This document shows, in pieces, positions 33,298 through 42,958 of a stretch of DNA of 64,000 nt. Source of the stretch: Antribacter soli (lineage in GTDB: Bacteria > Actinomycetota > Actinomycetes > Actinomycetales > Cellulomonadaceae); contig NZ_JAKGSG010000035.1 in assembly GCF_021568775.1 (NCBI RefSeq), positions 62,001 through 126,000 on the forward strand, given 5' to 3'. The notes beneath the pieces were generated by a model, which was not told the DNA's origin, ran no database searches, and saw only the letters and a program-made list of their open reading frames with translations. How positions within the stretch are numbered: the first letter of the stretch is position 1; every line of letters begins with the position of its first letter. Position numbers and translations under genes: made by a program.

Positions 33298-34542
33298 ATG
33301 ACCGAGTCCCCCCGGCGGCGTGCCGTACGCGACGTCGTCTTCGTCGAGGGCGTCCGCACGCCCTTCGGCAAGGCGAAGCCGGACGGCATCTACGCCGAGA
33401 CCCGCGCCGACGACCTGATGGTGAAGCTGGTGCGCGAGCTGCTGCGCCGCAACCCCGAGCTGCCGCCGGAGCGCATCGACGAGGTCGCGATCGCGGCCAC
33501 CACGCAGCAGGGCGACCAGGGCCTCACCCTGGGCCGGACGGTCGGCGTGCTCGCCGGCCTCCCGCGCAGCGTCCCCGGCTACGCGATCGACCGCATGTGT
33601 GCCGGCGGCATGACCGCGGTGACCAGCACGGCGGCCGGCATCGCGATGGGCGCCGCGGACATCGCGATCGCGGGCGGCGTGGAGCACATGGGCCGCCACC
33701 CGATGGGCTTCGACGCGGACGTGAACCCCCGCTTCGTCTCGGAGCGCCTCGTCGACGCCCAGGCCCTCAACATGGGCGTGACGGCGGAGAACCTGCACGA
33801 CAAGTTCCCGCACCTGACCAAGGAGCGCGCCGACGCCTACGCCGTCGACAGCCAGGCCAAGTACGCGAAGGCCGTCGCCAACGGCGACGTCGGCCCCGAG
33901 CTGGTCCCCGTGGCCGTCCGCTCCGCCACGCAGGGCTGGGGCCTGGCCACCGCCGACGAGCTGCCCCGGCCCGGCACCACGGTCGAGGCCATCAAGGACC
34001 TCAAGACGCCGTTCCGACCGGGCGGCCGCGTGACCGCAGGCAACGCCTCGCCGCTCACGGACGGCGCCACCGCGTCGATCGTCGCGGCCGGCGACGTCGC
34101 CGCGGAGCTGGGCCTGCCGGTCCGGATGCGCCTCGTCTCCTACGCCTTCGCCGGCGTCGCCCCGGAGATCATGGGCTACGGCCCGGTCCCGGCCACGGAC
34201 AAGGCCCTCAAGCAGGCGGGCCTGACCATCGAGGACATCGGCCTGTTCGAGATCAACGAGGCCTTCGCCGTGCAGGTCCTGTCCTTCCTGGACCACTACG
34301 GCATCGCCGACGACGACCCGCGCGTCAACCCCTACGGCGGCGCCATCGCGATGGGTCACCCCCTCGCGTCGTCGGGCGTGCGGCTGATGACCCAGCTCGC
34401 CCGCCAGTTCGAGCAGCACCCCGAGGTGCGCTACGGCATCACGTCGATGTGCGTGGGCCTCGGCCAGGGCGGCACCGTCGTCTGGGAGAACCCGCACCAC
34501 GCCGACTACTCCGGCCACACGAGCACCGACGGGGAGAACTGA
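33298..34542 (+). CDS. fadA: Acetyl-CoA C-acyltransferase (3-ketoacyl-CoA thiolase)
   Basis: 414 aa thiolase. The active-site loop is DRMCAGGMTA with the nucleophilic Cys near residue 100. INEAFAVQ, GGAIAMGHPLASSG (His) and MCVGLGQGG (second Cys) complete the catalytic set. RMCAGG differs from the common RFCSSG. It cleaves 3-ketoacyl-CoA with CoA in fatty-acid beta-oxidation. AGGAGCTGCC precedes ATG 33298. The hydratase/dehydrogenase partner starts 3 bp after the stop. Confidence 0.92.
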   Translation: MTESPRRRAVRDVVFVEGVRTPFGKAKPDGIYAETRADDLMVKLVRELLRRNPELPPERIDEVAIAATTQQGDQGLTLGRTVGVLAGLPRSVPGYAIDRMCAGGMTAVTSTAAGIAMGAADIAIAGGVEHMGRHPMGFDADVNPRFVSERLVDAQALNMGVTAENLHDKFPHLTKERADAYAVDSQAKYAKAVANGDVGPELVPVAVRSATQGWGLATADELPRPGTTVEAIKDLKTPFRPGGRVTAGNASPLTDGATASIVAAGDVAAELGLPVRMRLVSYAFAGVAPEIMGYGPVPATDKALKQAGLTIEDIGLFEINEAFAVQVLSFLDHYGIADDDPRVNPYGGAIAMGHPLASSGVRLMTQLARQFEQHPEVRYGITSMCVGLGQGGTVVWENPHHADYSGHTSTDGEN

Positions 34543-34545
34543 CCT

Positions 34546-36675
34546 GTGACCGAGAACACCACCGCAGCGCGCGCCGAGCGCGTGACGCACGCCCTCGTCC
34601 GCGACGTGACCCTACCCGGGGCCGCGGGCACGCTCGCGCTGATCACGCTGGACAACGGCCTCGACCACACCAAGCCGAACACGCTCGGCCCGCAGGGCAT
34701 GGCGGAGATCACCGCCGCGCTGGAGCGGGTCCGCGAGCGCGCGGCCGCCGGCGAGATCGCCGCCGTCGCCGTCACGGGCAAGCCGTACTTCCTCGCCGCG
34801 GGCGCCGACCTGCTCGGCGTCGCCCAGGTGACGGACCGCGAGCAGGCGCTCGAGCTGGGCCTCTCCGGCCACCGCGCGTACTCGATCCTCGGTGACCTCT
34901 CGGCCACCACGGGCGTGCCGACGTTCGCGTTCGTCAACGGCCTCGCGCTCGGCGGCGGCCTGGAGATCGCACTGAACTGCGACTACCGCACGGTCGCCTC
35001 CGACGCCGCCGCGCTCGGTCTGCCGGAGACCGGCCTGGGCCTGGTTCCCGGTTGGGGCGGCGCCTACCTGGTGCCGCGCCTCGTGGGCGTCGAGAAGGCC
35101 ATGGAGGTCATCCTCGCCCGCCCGGCGCAGCAGAAGCCGTACAAGCCGGCCGAGGCGCTCGAGATCGGCCTCGTCGACGCACTGCTCGAGGCGTCCGACT
35201 TCCTCGAGCAGTCCATCGTGTGGGCGGCGAAGGTCGTCACCGGCGAGGTCCAGGTGCCGCGCCGCGAGCTCGACCCCGCCCCGGTGTGGGACGCCGTCGT
35301 GGCCGGCACCCGGCGGCTCCTGGACGCCACCGTCCACGGCTCCCGCCCCGCGCCGTACCGCGCGCTCGACCTGATCGCCGCGGCCCGCACGGCCACGCGC
35401 GAGGAGGCGTTCGCCGCCGAGGACGAGGCCCTCGCGGACCTCATCATGAGCGACGAGATGCGCGCGAGCGTCTACGCGTTCGGCCTGGTGTCCGGCGGCA
35501 AGAAGCCCGCCGGCGCACCCGACTCGAAGCTCGCCCGCCCGGTGACGCGCGTCGGCATCGTCGGCGCCGGACTCATGGCCGCGCAGATCGCGCTGCTGTT
35601 CGCCCAGCGCCTCCAGGTGCCGGTGGTCATGCGCGACCTCGACCAGGAGCGCGTCGACAAGGGCCTCGGCTTCGTGCGCGAGCAGGTGGAGAAGCTGGTC
35701 GCCCGCGGACGGATGTCCGCCGGTACGGCCGCCCGCATCGTCGGCTCGGTGCACGGCACCACCGAGATCGGCGACCTCGCGTCGTGCGACTTCGTGATCG
35801 AGGCCGTCACCGAGGTCATGGGCCTGAAGAAGAAGGTCTTCGCCGAGCTCGAGGGCATCATCTCTCCCGAGACGATCCTCGCGACGAACACCTCCGCCCT
35901 CTCCATCACCGAGATGGCCGCGGACCTGGAGCACCCGGAGCGGGTCGTGGGCATCCACTTCTTCAACCCGGTCGCGCAGATGCCGCTCGTCGAGGTCATC
36001 CACGCGGAGAAGACCGCCGACGAGGCGCTCGCCACCGCGTTCGCGGTCACGAAGAAGCTTCGCAAGACGGCCGTCCTCGTCAAGGACCGCCCGGGCTTCG
36101 TGGTGAACCGCCTGCTCGTGCTCGTCATGGGCAAGGTCGTCGAGGCCATCGAGAACGGCACGCCGGTCGAGGTTGCCGACGAGGCGCTCTACCCCCTCGG
36201 CTTCCCGATGCCGACGTTCGAGCTGTTCGACCTCGTCGGCCCGGCCGTGGGCCTGCACGTCCTCACGTCGCTGCGCGAGGACCTGGGCGACCGGTTCCCG
36301 AGGTCGGCCGGCCTGGAGAAGATCGTCGCCGAGGGCACGCGTGTCGTGCTCGACGCCCCGGCGAGGGGCCTGCACAAGCCGGTCGACCCGGCGATCCAGG
36401 AGGCCTTCGGCCCCGCCCGCGCGGGCCGGCCCGGCGTGCTCGACGGCCCCGGCGTCCTCGACTCGGTGCTGACGGCCCTCACGGTCGAGGTCGGGCACAT
36501 GCTCGAGGAGGGCGTGGTCGCCGGCCCGCCGCAGATCGACCTCTGCATGATCCTGGGTGCCGGCTGGGGCTTCCACACGGGCGGCATCACCCCCTACCTG
36601 GACCGCACGGGTTACTCCGAGAAGGTCCTGGGCCGCCGGCTGCTGCCGGACGGCGTGGCGAACGTCCCCTCCTGA
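34546..36675 (+). CDS. fadB: Fatty oxidation complex alpha subunit: enoyl-CoA hydratase / 3-hydroxyacyl-CoA dehydrogenase
   Basis: 709 aa. The hydratase domain fills residues 1-310: AAGADLLGV and NGLALGGGLEIALNCDYR form the oxyanion hole, and GLPETGLGLVPGWGG carries a catalytic Glu. The dehydrogenase domain starts near 330: VGIVGAGLMAAQIALLFA for NAD, then FFNPVAQMPLVEV with the catalytic His, and RPGFVVNRLL. With fadA it runs beta-oxidation in the cytosol. GTG start at 34546. Confidence 0.93.
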   Translation: MTENTTAARAERVTHALVRDVTLPGAAGTLALITLDNGLDHTKPNTLGPQGMAEITAALERVRERAAAGEIAAVAVTGKPYFLAAGADLLGVAQVTDREQALELGLSGHRAYSILGDLSATTGVPTFAFVNGLALGGGLEIALNCDYRTVASDAAALGLPETGLGLVPGWGGAYLVPRLVGVEKAMEVILARPAQQKPYKPAEALEIGLVDALLEASDFLEQSIVWAAKVVTGEVQVPRRELDPAPVWDAVVAGTRRLLDATVHGSRPAPYRALDLIAAARTATREEAFAAEDEALADLIMSDEMRASVYAFGLVSGGKKPAGAPDSKLARPVTRVGIVGAGLMAAQIALLFAQRLQVPVVMRDLDQERVDKGLGFVREQVEKLVARGRMSAGTAARIVGSVHGTTEIGDLASCDFVIEAVTEVMGLKKKVFAELEGIISPETILATNTSALSITEMAADLEHPERVVGIHFFNPVAQMPLVEVIHAEKTADEALATAFAVTKKLRKTAVLVKDRPGFVVNRLLVLVMGKVVEAIENGTPVEVADEALYPLGFPMPTFELFDLVGPAVGLHVLTSLREDLGDRFPRSAGLEKIVAEGTRVVLDAPARGLHKPVDPAIQEAFGPARAGRPGVLDGPGVLDSVLTALTVEVGHMLEEGVVAGPPQIDLCMILGAGWGFHTGGITPYLDRTGYSEKVLGRRLLPDGVANVPS

Positions 36676-36685
36676 CGCTCGGTGA

Positions 36686-36729
36686 TGCCGAGGTAGTAGG
36701 TCCGTCCGGACGGACCTACTACCTCGGCA
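36686..36729. terminator. 44-nt perfect palindromic hairpin after fadB
   Basis: Two 22-nt arms (36686-36707 and 36708-36729) are exact inverse complements, 10 nt after the fadB stop. It can terminate transcription from either side and separates fadAB from the next gene. Confidence 0.75.
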
Positions 36730-36772
36730 GGCCCTGCGAGACCGTTTGTCCGGACTGTGACATCATCCCGGC

Positions 36773-38443
36773 ATGGTCGGCGACAGCTCGGACGCCCCCC
36801 GCCGGCACTTCGTGGTGTGCGGCGACAACCCCCTCGCCTACCGGGTGACGCTCGCGCTCTGCACCCGGTACGAGGGCACCGTCCGCGTGGTGCTCGCGGA
36901 CCCGGCGAGCACCTACGCCGTGCTGATGGCGGGACTCCCCCACGTCGAGGTCGTCGCGGCGGAGCGGGCGGACGCGGCCGCGCTGGAGCGAGCCGGCGCC
37001 GCTCACGCCGACGCCGTCGCGCTGCTCCAGCAGGACGACGGCGGGAACGTGGACACGGCGCTGCTCGTCGACGAGCGCTGGCCGGGAACGCGGCTCGTGG
37101 TGCGGATCTTCGACGACGACCTCGGCGCGTCGCTCGAGAAGCACATTCCCGGCTGCCAGGCGATGTCGTCGTCGGGCTTCGCGGCGCCCGAGATCGTGGC
37201 CCTCGCGCTGCGCGAGCCGACCCGCCTCCACGTACCTGACCGGAACCTGGTCATCACCCACCCGCACACCCCGCTCCCGGTGATCGCGCCCCTGTTCGCC
37301 GGGTCGGGCCACCGGAGCGACCCCGTCCGACCGCTGCCCGCGGGGGACGACCTCCCGGTCCGCGTCCTGGCCGCCGCTCCCCCCGAGGACACCGCCCCGC
37401 CGGCCCCGCGCCGCCCGCGCCGCACGACGCTGCGCACCATCGGCATGGTGGCCGGCCGGAACCTGCGGATCGCGCTCGCCGTCGTCGTCGTGCTCGTGGT
37501 GCTCGGGACGGCCGCGATCGCGCAGAGCACGGGCGGCGACTGGCCGTGGGCCATGTACGTCTCGATCCTCACCGCGCTGGGCGGGACCGACCCCGACGGC
37601 ACGCTCGGCCTCCTCGGGCGCACGACGCACGTGCTCCTCACCGTCGTCGGCGTCGCCGTGGTGCCGCTGGTCACGGCGGCGCTCGTCGACGGCGTCGTGC
37701 GGGCCCGCCTCCTGCTCGACCGGGGCGAGCTCACCGAGCCCATGTCCGGCCACGTCGTCGTGGTGGGCCTGGGCGACCTCGGCGCGCGCGTCGTGTCCGC
37801 GCTGGCCGCGCGAGGCGTCGACGTGGTCGCCGTCGACCGGGACGAGCAGGCGCGCGGCGTCGCCGTCGCGCGCGAGCTCCAGGTGCCGGTCGTCATCGGT
37901 GACGCCCGGGTGTCCGCGACGCTGCGCGCGGCGTACACGGGCGACGCCCGCGCCGTCGTCGTCGTGACGGGCGGCACCGCCACGACGATCGGCATCGGCT
38001 TCGCCGCCGACGCCGTGGACCGTACCGACGGCGCGGGCGAGCTGCGCGTGGTCCTGCGGGTCTTCGACGAGGGGCTGCGCACGCGCCTGCAGCGCAAGGC
38101 GCCGCACTTCCGCTGCGTCAGCGCCTCGCACCTGGCGGCGCCACGCTTCGCGGCGGCCACGCTCGGCCAGGACGTCATCGACACGATCCCCTACCTCGAC
38201 CGCGTGCTGCTCGTCGCGGGCATCGAGGTGACCGACGACGGGCTCGCGCGCCGGTTCGCGCGCGACCTGGAGGAGCCGGGCGCGGTCAAGGTGCTCGCCC
38301 TGCACACCGCGCAGCTCGACGGCGGCGGGGGCGGCCGGACGATCGACCCGGGGCTCACCGCCCGGCCGCTGCGCCCCCGCGACACCCTGTACGTGATCGC
38401 CACGACCGACGGGCTGCGGCGGCTGCGGCAGCAGACCCGTTGA
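36773..38443 (+). CDS. Two-RCK (TrkA-N) membrane protein, K+ channel-like without a visible selectivity filter
   Basis: 556 aa. An N-terminal RCK/TrkA-N Rossmann unit (HFVVCGDNPLAYRVTLAL) fills residues 10-150. Two membrane helices lie near 225-250 and 280-300 with a P-loop-like WPWAMYVSILTALGGTDPDG between them. A second TrkA-N unit (HVVVVGLGDLGARVVSALAA) and a TrkA-C-like tail follow. Layout matches CASTOR/POLLUX- or Kch-like RCK channels, but T-V-G-Y-G is absent (TALGG), so the ion and conductance are uncertain. It has no obvious operon partner. Confidence 0.75.
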   Translation: MVGDSSDAPRRHFVVCGDNPLAYRVTLALCTRYEGTVRVVLADPASTYAVLMAGLPHVEVVAAERADAAALERAGAAHADAVALLQQDDGGNVDTALLVDERWPGTRLVVRIFDDDLGASLEKHIPGCQAMSSSGFAAPEIVALALREPTRLHVPDRNLVITHPHTPLPVIAPLFAGSGHRSDPVRPLPAGDDLPVRVLAAAPPEDTAPPAPRRPRRTTLRTIGMVAGRNLRIALAVVVVLVVLGTAAIAQSTGGDWPWAMYVSILTALGGTDPDGTLGLLGRTTHVLLTVVGVAVVPLVTAALVDGVVRARLLLDRGELTEPMSGHVVVVGLGDLGARVVSALAARGVDVVAVDRDEQARGVAVARELQVPVVIGDARVSATLRAAYTGDARAVVVVTGGTATTIGIGFAADAVDRTDGAGELRVVLRVFDEGLRTRLQRKAPHFRCVSASHLAAPRFAAATLGQDVIDTIPYLDRVLLVAGIEVTDDGLARRFARDLEEPGAVKVLALHTAQLDGGGGGRTIDPGLTARPLRPRDTLYVIATTDGLRRLRQQTR

Positions 38444-38473
38444 CCAGCAGGGGACATAGGCGTACAAAGGGGA

Positions 38474-38489
38474 TTGAGAGCGCTCTCAA
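38474..38489. promoter_or_regulatory. CelR-type LacI operator before the GH16 gene
   Basis: Perfect 16-bp palindrome TTGAGAGCGCTCTCAA, close to the actinobacterial CelR box TGGGAGCGCTCCCA, 58 bp upstream of the glucanase start. The LacI gene downstream is the obvious ligand. Confidence 0.8.
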
Positions 38490-38547
38490 AACGCACTGAC
38501 CGCACCACCCGTCCGATCACCGTCGATCACGGAAAGCGAGTCACCCC

Positions 38548-39918
38548 ATGAGAACCCGCCTTGCCGGCGCCTTGGTCGCCGGCATCCTGGCCGCCACGCT
38601 CGGCCCGGTCGTAGCCCTCGCCGCGCTGGCCGCCGTCCCCACCACCCCGGCCGGCTGGTCGCACGTCTGGAGCGACGACTTCACCGGTGCCGCCGGTACC
38701 GGTGTCAACACGTCGAGCTGGATCTACGACATCGGCAGCTCCTACCCCGGCGGCGCCCCCAACTGGGGCACCGGCGAGATCGCGTACCACACCAGCAGCA
38801 CCCAGAACGTCTACCACGACGGCAACGGCAACCTCGCGATCAGGCCGCTGCGCGACGCCGCCGGCAGCTGGACGTCCGGGCGCATCGAGACCCAGCGCTC
38901 CGACTTCCAGCCGCCCGCCGGCGGCGTCCTGCGCGTCGAGTCCCGCATCCAGATGCCCGACGTCACCGGCGCCGCCGCCCAGGGCTACTGGCCCGCGTTC
39001 TGGATGCTCGGCACGCCGTTCCGCGGCAACTACTGGAACTGGCCCGGCATCGGCGAGATCGACATCATGGAGAACGTCAACGGCGTCAACAAGGTGTGGG
39101 GCACGCTGCACTGCGGCACGTCCCCCGGCGGTCCCTGCAACGAGACGACGGGCCTGGGCGGCTCCACGACCTGCTCCGGCACCACGTGCCAGGCCGGGTT
39201 CCACACGTACCGCGTCGAGTGGGACCGCAGCGTCACCCCGAACCAGATGCGGTGGTATCTCGACGGCGCGCTCTTCCACACCGTGAACGCGAACCAGGTC
39301 GACGCGACCACGTGGGAGAACGCCACGAACCACGGCTTCTTCATCATCCTCAACGTCGCCATCGGCGGCAGCTGGCCGGGCAACCCGACGGCGCAGACCG
39401 TCTCCGGCGTGCCCATGCTCGTCGACTACGTGGCGGTGTGGCAGCGCGCCGGCGGCTCGACGCCGACGCCGACCCCGACGCCCACCCCGACCCCGCCGAC
39501 GGGCTCGCGGGACGCCTACTCCACCATCCAGGCGGAGTCGTACAACGCCCAGAGCGGCGTCTCCGTCGAGACCACCACGGACTCGGGCGGCGGGCAGAAC
39601 ATCGGCTGGCTCGCGAACGGCGACTGGGTCCGGTTCGACGGGGTGAGCTTCGGGTCGACGCCCGCGCGCTCGTTCACCGCGCGCGTCGCATCCGGCGCCG
39701 CAGCCGGAGTCAGCGGGCTGGTCGAGGTCCGGCTCGACGACGTGAACAGCGCGCCGATCGGCAGCTTCGCCGTCGCGAACACGGGCGGCTGGCAGACGTG
39801 GACCACCGTCCCCGGCGACATCGCCGCGGTCACCGGCACCCACACGGTGTTCCTCAGGTTCACGAGCGGCCAGCCCGCCGACTTCGTGAACGTCAACTGG
39901 CTCACCTTCAGGCACTGA
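38548..39918 (+). CDS. Secreted GH16 beta-1,3-glucanase with CBM6
   Basis: 456 aa. Sec signal peptide at residues 1-29 (MRTRLAGALVAGILAATLG, then an Ala-rich end). GH16 domain at about 37-300 with catalytic GEIDIMENV (nucleophile and acid Glu). A (PT)n linker at about 303-318 is followed by a C-terminal CBM6 (IQAESYNAQSGVS, then WVRFDGVSFG). It hydrolyses beta-1,3-glucan such as fungal wall glucan or laminarin outside the cell. ATG 38548 has GGAAAGCGAG upstream. Probably repressed by the LacI protein encoded 24 bp downstream through the 38474 operator. Confidence 0.93.
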   Translation: MRTRLAGALVAGILAATLGPVVALAALAAVPTTPAGWSHVWSDDFTGAAGTGVNTSSWIYDIGSSYPGGAPNWGTGEIAYHTSSTQNVYHDGNGNLAIRPLRDAAGSWTSGRIETQRSDFQPPAGGVLRVESRIQMPDVTGAAAQGYWPAFWMLGTPFRGNYWNWPGIGEIDIMENVNGVNKVWGTLHCGTSPGGPCNETTGLGGSTTCSGTTCQAGFHTYRVEWDRSVTPNQMRWYLDGALFHTVNANQVDATTWENATNHGFFIILNVAIGGSWPGNPTAQTVSGVPMLVDYVAVWQRAGGSTPTPTPTPTPTPPTGSRDAYSTIQAESYNAQSGVSVETTTDSGGGQNIGWLANGDWVRFDGVSFGSTPARSFTARVASGAAAGVSGLVEVRLDDVNSAPIGSFAVANTGGWQTWTTVPGDIAAVTGTHTVFLRFTSGQPADFVNVNWLTFRH

Positions 39919-39942
39919 CTCCCCCTCGAACCAGGAGGCTCG

Positions 39943-40956
39943 ATGCAGGACACCCCGCCCGGACGACCGACGCTCGAGACGGTCGCGCGCCTGGCCGGGG
40001 TGTCCCGCGCGACGGTCTCGCGGGTGGTCAACGGCTCCACGGCCGTCAAGCCCGGCGTGCGCGAGGCCGTCGCCCGGGCGGTGCGGGAGCTCGGATACGT
40101 ACCGAACCCCGCCGCGCGCAGCCTCGTGACGCAGCGCACCGACGTCGTGGCGTTCGTGCTCCCCGAGCCCGCCACGCGCGTGTTCTCCGACGACGCGTTC
40201 TTCCCCGGCGTCCTGCGCGGCGTCGGCGAGGAGCTCGAGGCCGCCGACAAGCAGCTCCTCCTGCTCCTCGCCTCCGCGCCGTCGAGCCACGAGCGCATCC
40301 TGCGGTACGTCCACGGCCGCACCGTCGACGGCGTCGTGCTCGCCTCCCTGCACGGCGCCGACCCGCTGCCTGCCTCGCTCGAGGCGCTCGGGGTCCCCGT
40401 CGTGGCGAGCGGGCGACCGCTCGGCCCGGCCACGTTCCCGTACATCGACGTGGACCACGCGGGCGGCGTCGAGGCCGCCGTCCGGTACCTGCTCCAGCGT
40501 GGCCGCGCCCGCATCGCCACGATCGCCGGTCCGCAGGACATGGTCGCCGGCATCGACCGCCTCGCCGGATACCGGGCCGCGCTCGCCGGGACGGACCAGG
40601 AGCCACTCGTCGCCGTCGGCGACTTCACCCGCGAGTCGGGCATGGTCGCCATGCGCCGGCTCCTGCAGGAGGAGCCGGGGCTCGACGCGGTCTTCGTCGC
40701 GTCCGACCTCATGGCCGACGGCGCGCTGCGCGCCCTGCGCCAGGCAGGCCGCCGGGTGCCCGACGACGTCGCCGTGATCGGGTTCGACGACGTGGAGATC
40801 GCGCGGTTCACCGAGCCAACCCTCACGACGGTGCGGCAGCCGATCGCCGAGATCGGCCGTCGCCTCGCGCGCCAGGTGCTGCGCCGCGCGGCCGGGGAGG
40901 ACATCGAGCCCGCGCTGGTGCTGCCCACCGAGCTCGTGCTCCGTGAGTCGGCATGA
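39943..40956 (+). CDS. LacI-family repressor, CelR-like
   Basis: 337 aa. HTH TLETVARLAGVSRATVSRVV and hinge GYVPNPAARSL are followed by a periplasmic-binding-like effector domain (VAFVLPEPATRVFSDDAFFPG; FDDVEIARFTEPTLTTV near the end). CelR-like regulators respond to cellobiose or other beta-gluco-oligosaccharides. It follows the GH16 gene by 24 bp with an AGGAGG site, so it should be part of its own regulon. Confidence 0.9.
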   Translation: MQDTPPGRPTLETVARLAGVSRATVSRVVNGSTAVKPGVREAVARAVRELGYVPNPAARSLVTQRTDVVAFVLPEPATRVFSDDAFFPGVLRGVGEELEAADKQLLLLLASAPSSHERILRYVHGRTVDGVVLASLHGADPLPASLEALGVPVVASGRPLGPATFPYIDVDHAGGVEAAVRYLLQRGRARIATIAGPQDMVAGIDRLAGYRAALAGTDQEPLVAVGDFTRESGMVAMRRLLQEEPGLDAVFVASDLMADGALRALRQAGRRVPDDVAVIGFDDVEIARFTEPTLTTVRQPIAEIGRRLARQVLRRAAGEDIEPALVLPTELVLRESA

Positions 40957-40991
40957 GCCGCGCGTCGCAGAAGGTGCGAGTCATCGAAAAA

Positions 40992-41008
40992 GGTACGATC
41001 CGCGCGGC
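40992..41008 (+). promoter_or_regulatory. Shared promoter box of paralogue A
   Basis: The 17-nt string GGTACGATCCGCGCGGC occurs here and, unchanged, at 46571-46587 before the second paralogue. TACGAT (40994-40999) is a plausible -10. The leader is about 55 nt and ends in GGAGGAGGA. Confidence 0.6.
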
Positions 41009-41062
41009 ACGCCGAGACGGCTCGGCGCCGCTAGGGCGCGCCCGCGCCGCAGGAGGAGGAAC

Positions 41063-42955
41063 ATGACCGGGACCGACGCGGCCGACGAGGCCGTCAACCG
41101 GCCTGAGGCCGAGCCGACCGAGGCGGTACCCGCGGAGACAGCCCCCGAGGCGGCGCCCGCGGAAGCCGGCGCCGAGGAGGCCACCGCCGCCGAGGCCGAG
41201 CCGGCCGAGGCCCCCGCCGCCGAGGCCGAGGCCGAGGCCGAGCCCGCGCCCGCGCCCGCGGAAGTCAGCCCCGCAGCCCCCGTGGCCGCGACCGAGCCGG
41301 AGCCCGACGCGCTGTTCGCCGCACCCGGCGCCGCGCCGGCACCTGCCGCACCGGCGCCCGCCGCCGCTGCGCCCGCCGCGAGCGAGGCCGCGCCGGCGCT
41401 CACGACCGCCGACCCGTACCACCTCGCCCCGCCGCCCGCGCCGGAGCAGGCGCTGCTGCCCGCGACCCCGTGGCGCGAGGACCGTGGCGCCCTCACGGCC
41501 GGGCTGCTCAACCTCTCCGGGCTCGGCCTGGGGTACGTCCTGCTGCGCGCCTGGGCACGTGCGGCCGCCGCCGCGGTGATCTCGATCGTGTTCCTCGTCA
41601 TCGTCCTGCCCGTGACGTGGCAGGGCGTCAGCGCGGGGTGGCTCGTCGCCTACGTGATCGTCCTGGTGGGCCTCGCGGCCGACGCCTGGTTCCTGGCCCG
41701 CCGCCGGGCCCGGCGCGGCCTCGCGGCGATGCCCGTCCCCGGCGCGCGCATCGCCGCGTGGCCGCTGCTCGCCGTCGTCCCCGTGGCCGCCGTCGCGTAC
41801 GCAGGCGTCCAGGCGGAGGAGCTGGAGCAGCACCTCGAGGAGGTCGTGGCGACCGCGATGACCGAGCTCCGGTCGGTCACCGAGGAGAGCTGGAGCGCGA
41901 GGTCGGCGACGTTCGAGGACTCCTACGTGGCGCTCGCCGAGGTCGCCGTCGACCACCCGGACAGCCGCGCCGCCGCGACCGTGCCCGAGCACCTCGACAC
42001 GCTGTACGCCCAGGCGACGAACGGGGCGCCGTGCAGCGTCCTGGAGGCGGTCGACTGGTTCGCGGAGCCCCACACCGTGGTCCCGGACGAGGTGTCGCTG
42101 CAGCCGCGCGCCGCCGAGGCGCTCCCCGCGAGCCTGCGGGGCTGCGCCGGCACCTATCTCGAGACCGCCAACCCCAGCGACGCGGCGCCGTACCTCGACC
42201 GGCTGCTCGCCGACCACGGCTCCTCCGCCGAGGCGACGGCGCTCCCCGGCGAGATGGCCACGTGGCGCGACGAGATCCTCGCCACCATCACCGGCGACGA
42301 CCCGTGCGGGGCGCTGGAGAGCACCCGAGGGGTGGCGCAGCTCTTCGACCTGGTCGCGGCCGAGTCGCTCGCCACGCTCGGGGGCGCCGCCGCGGAGCGG
42401 GTCCCGGAGGGCATCTACCTGTGCGGGCTGCGGTACTTCGACGACAAGGAGTTCACGCTGGCGCGCGAGACCCTCACCGAGCTGGTCGAGGACCACGCCG
42501 GCGACCCGCGCGTCGCCTACGCGGAGCGCGTGATCGTCACGGCAGACGTCGCGACGGTGTACCCGGAGGCCGGGGCGCAGCGCCCCGGCGAGTCCGCCGC
42601 GGGCGGGGCCCGCACCGAGATCACGATCTACAACTACGGGCCCGACGCCGTCGACTGGCTGTACACGGGCGCCGACACTGGGTCGGTCCATCTCGAGCCG
42701 TGCGCGTCGTGCGCGACCGTGTCCGACCTCGAGTCCGCCCCCGAGTGCCTGGAGAGCTCGCCCGGGTACCCGAGCGTGGTGCTGTCCCTGCCCGAGGGGT
42801 CCTACTTCATGGCGCTCCGCGGCTCCGACGGGACCCTCAACGACCCGGAGGACGGGACGGGCGCCTACCCGATCGACGCCGACTACTACTACTGGGACTG
42901 CGCCTACGTGATCGAGGAGCCGATCGCGTTCGACACGTCCAACCCGATCCCCTGA
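41063..42955 (+). CDS. Uncharacterised membrane protein with eight-cysteine ectodomain (paralogue A)
   Basis: 630 aa, not recognised. Residues 1-125 are an acidic Ala/Glu/Pro low-complexity region, probably cytosolic. Residues about 140-260 hold three or four membrane segments with a GLLNLSGLGLGYVLL motif like TM2-type proteins. A helical, repeat-like region follows (about 265-510), then a beta-rich end with ITIYNYG and CASC. Eight cysteines align with those of the protein at 46625-48157, suggesting four disulfides outside the cell. Promoter box and architecture are shared. Role unknown; a surface sensor or envelope scaffold is possible. Confidence 0.8.
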   Translation: MTGTDAADEAVNRPEAEPTEAVPAETAPEAAPAEAGAEEATAAEAEPAEAPAAEAEAEAEPAPAPAEVSPAAPVAATEPEPDALFAAPGAAPAPAAPAPAAAAPAASEAAPALTTADPYHLAPPPAPEQALLPATPWREDRGALTAGLLNLSGLGLGYVLLRAWARAAAAAVISIVFLVIVLPVTWQGVSAGWLVAYVIVLVGLAADAWFLARRRARRGLAAMPVPGARIAAWPLLAVVPVAAVAYAGVQAEELEQHLEEVVATAMTELRSVTEESWSARSATFEDSYVALAEVAVDHPDSRAAATVPEHLDTLYAQATNGAPCSVLEAVDWFAEPHTVVPDEVSLQPRAAEALPASLRGCAGTYLETANPSDAAPYLDRLLADHGSSAEATALPGEMATWRDEILATITGDDPCGALESTRGVAQLFDLVAAESLATLGGAAAERVPEGIYLCGLRYFDDKEFTLARETLTELVEDHAGDPRVAYAERVIVTADVATVYPEAGAQRPGESAAGGARTEITIYNYGPDAVDWLYTGADTGSVHLEPCASCATVSDLESAPECLESSPGYPSVVLSLPEGSYFMALRGSDGTLNDPEDGTGAYPIDADYYYWDCAYVIEEPIAFDTSNPIP

Positions 42956-42958
42956 CCC

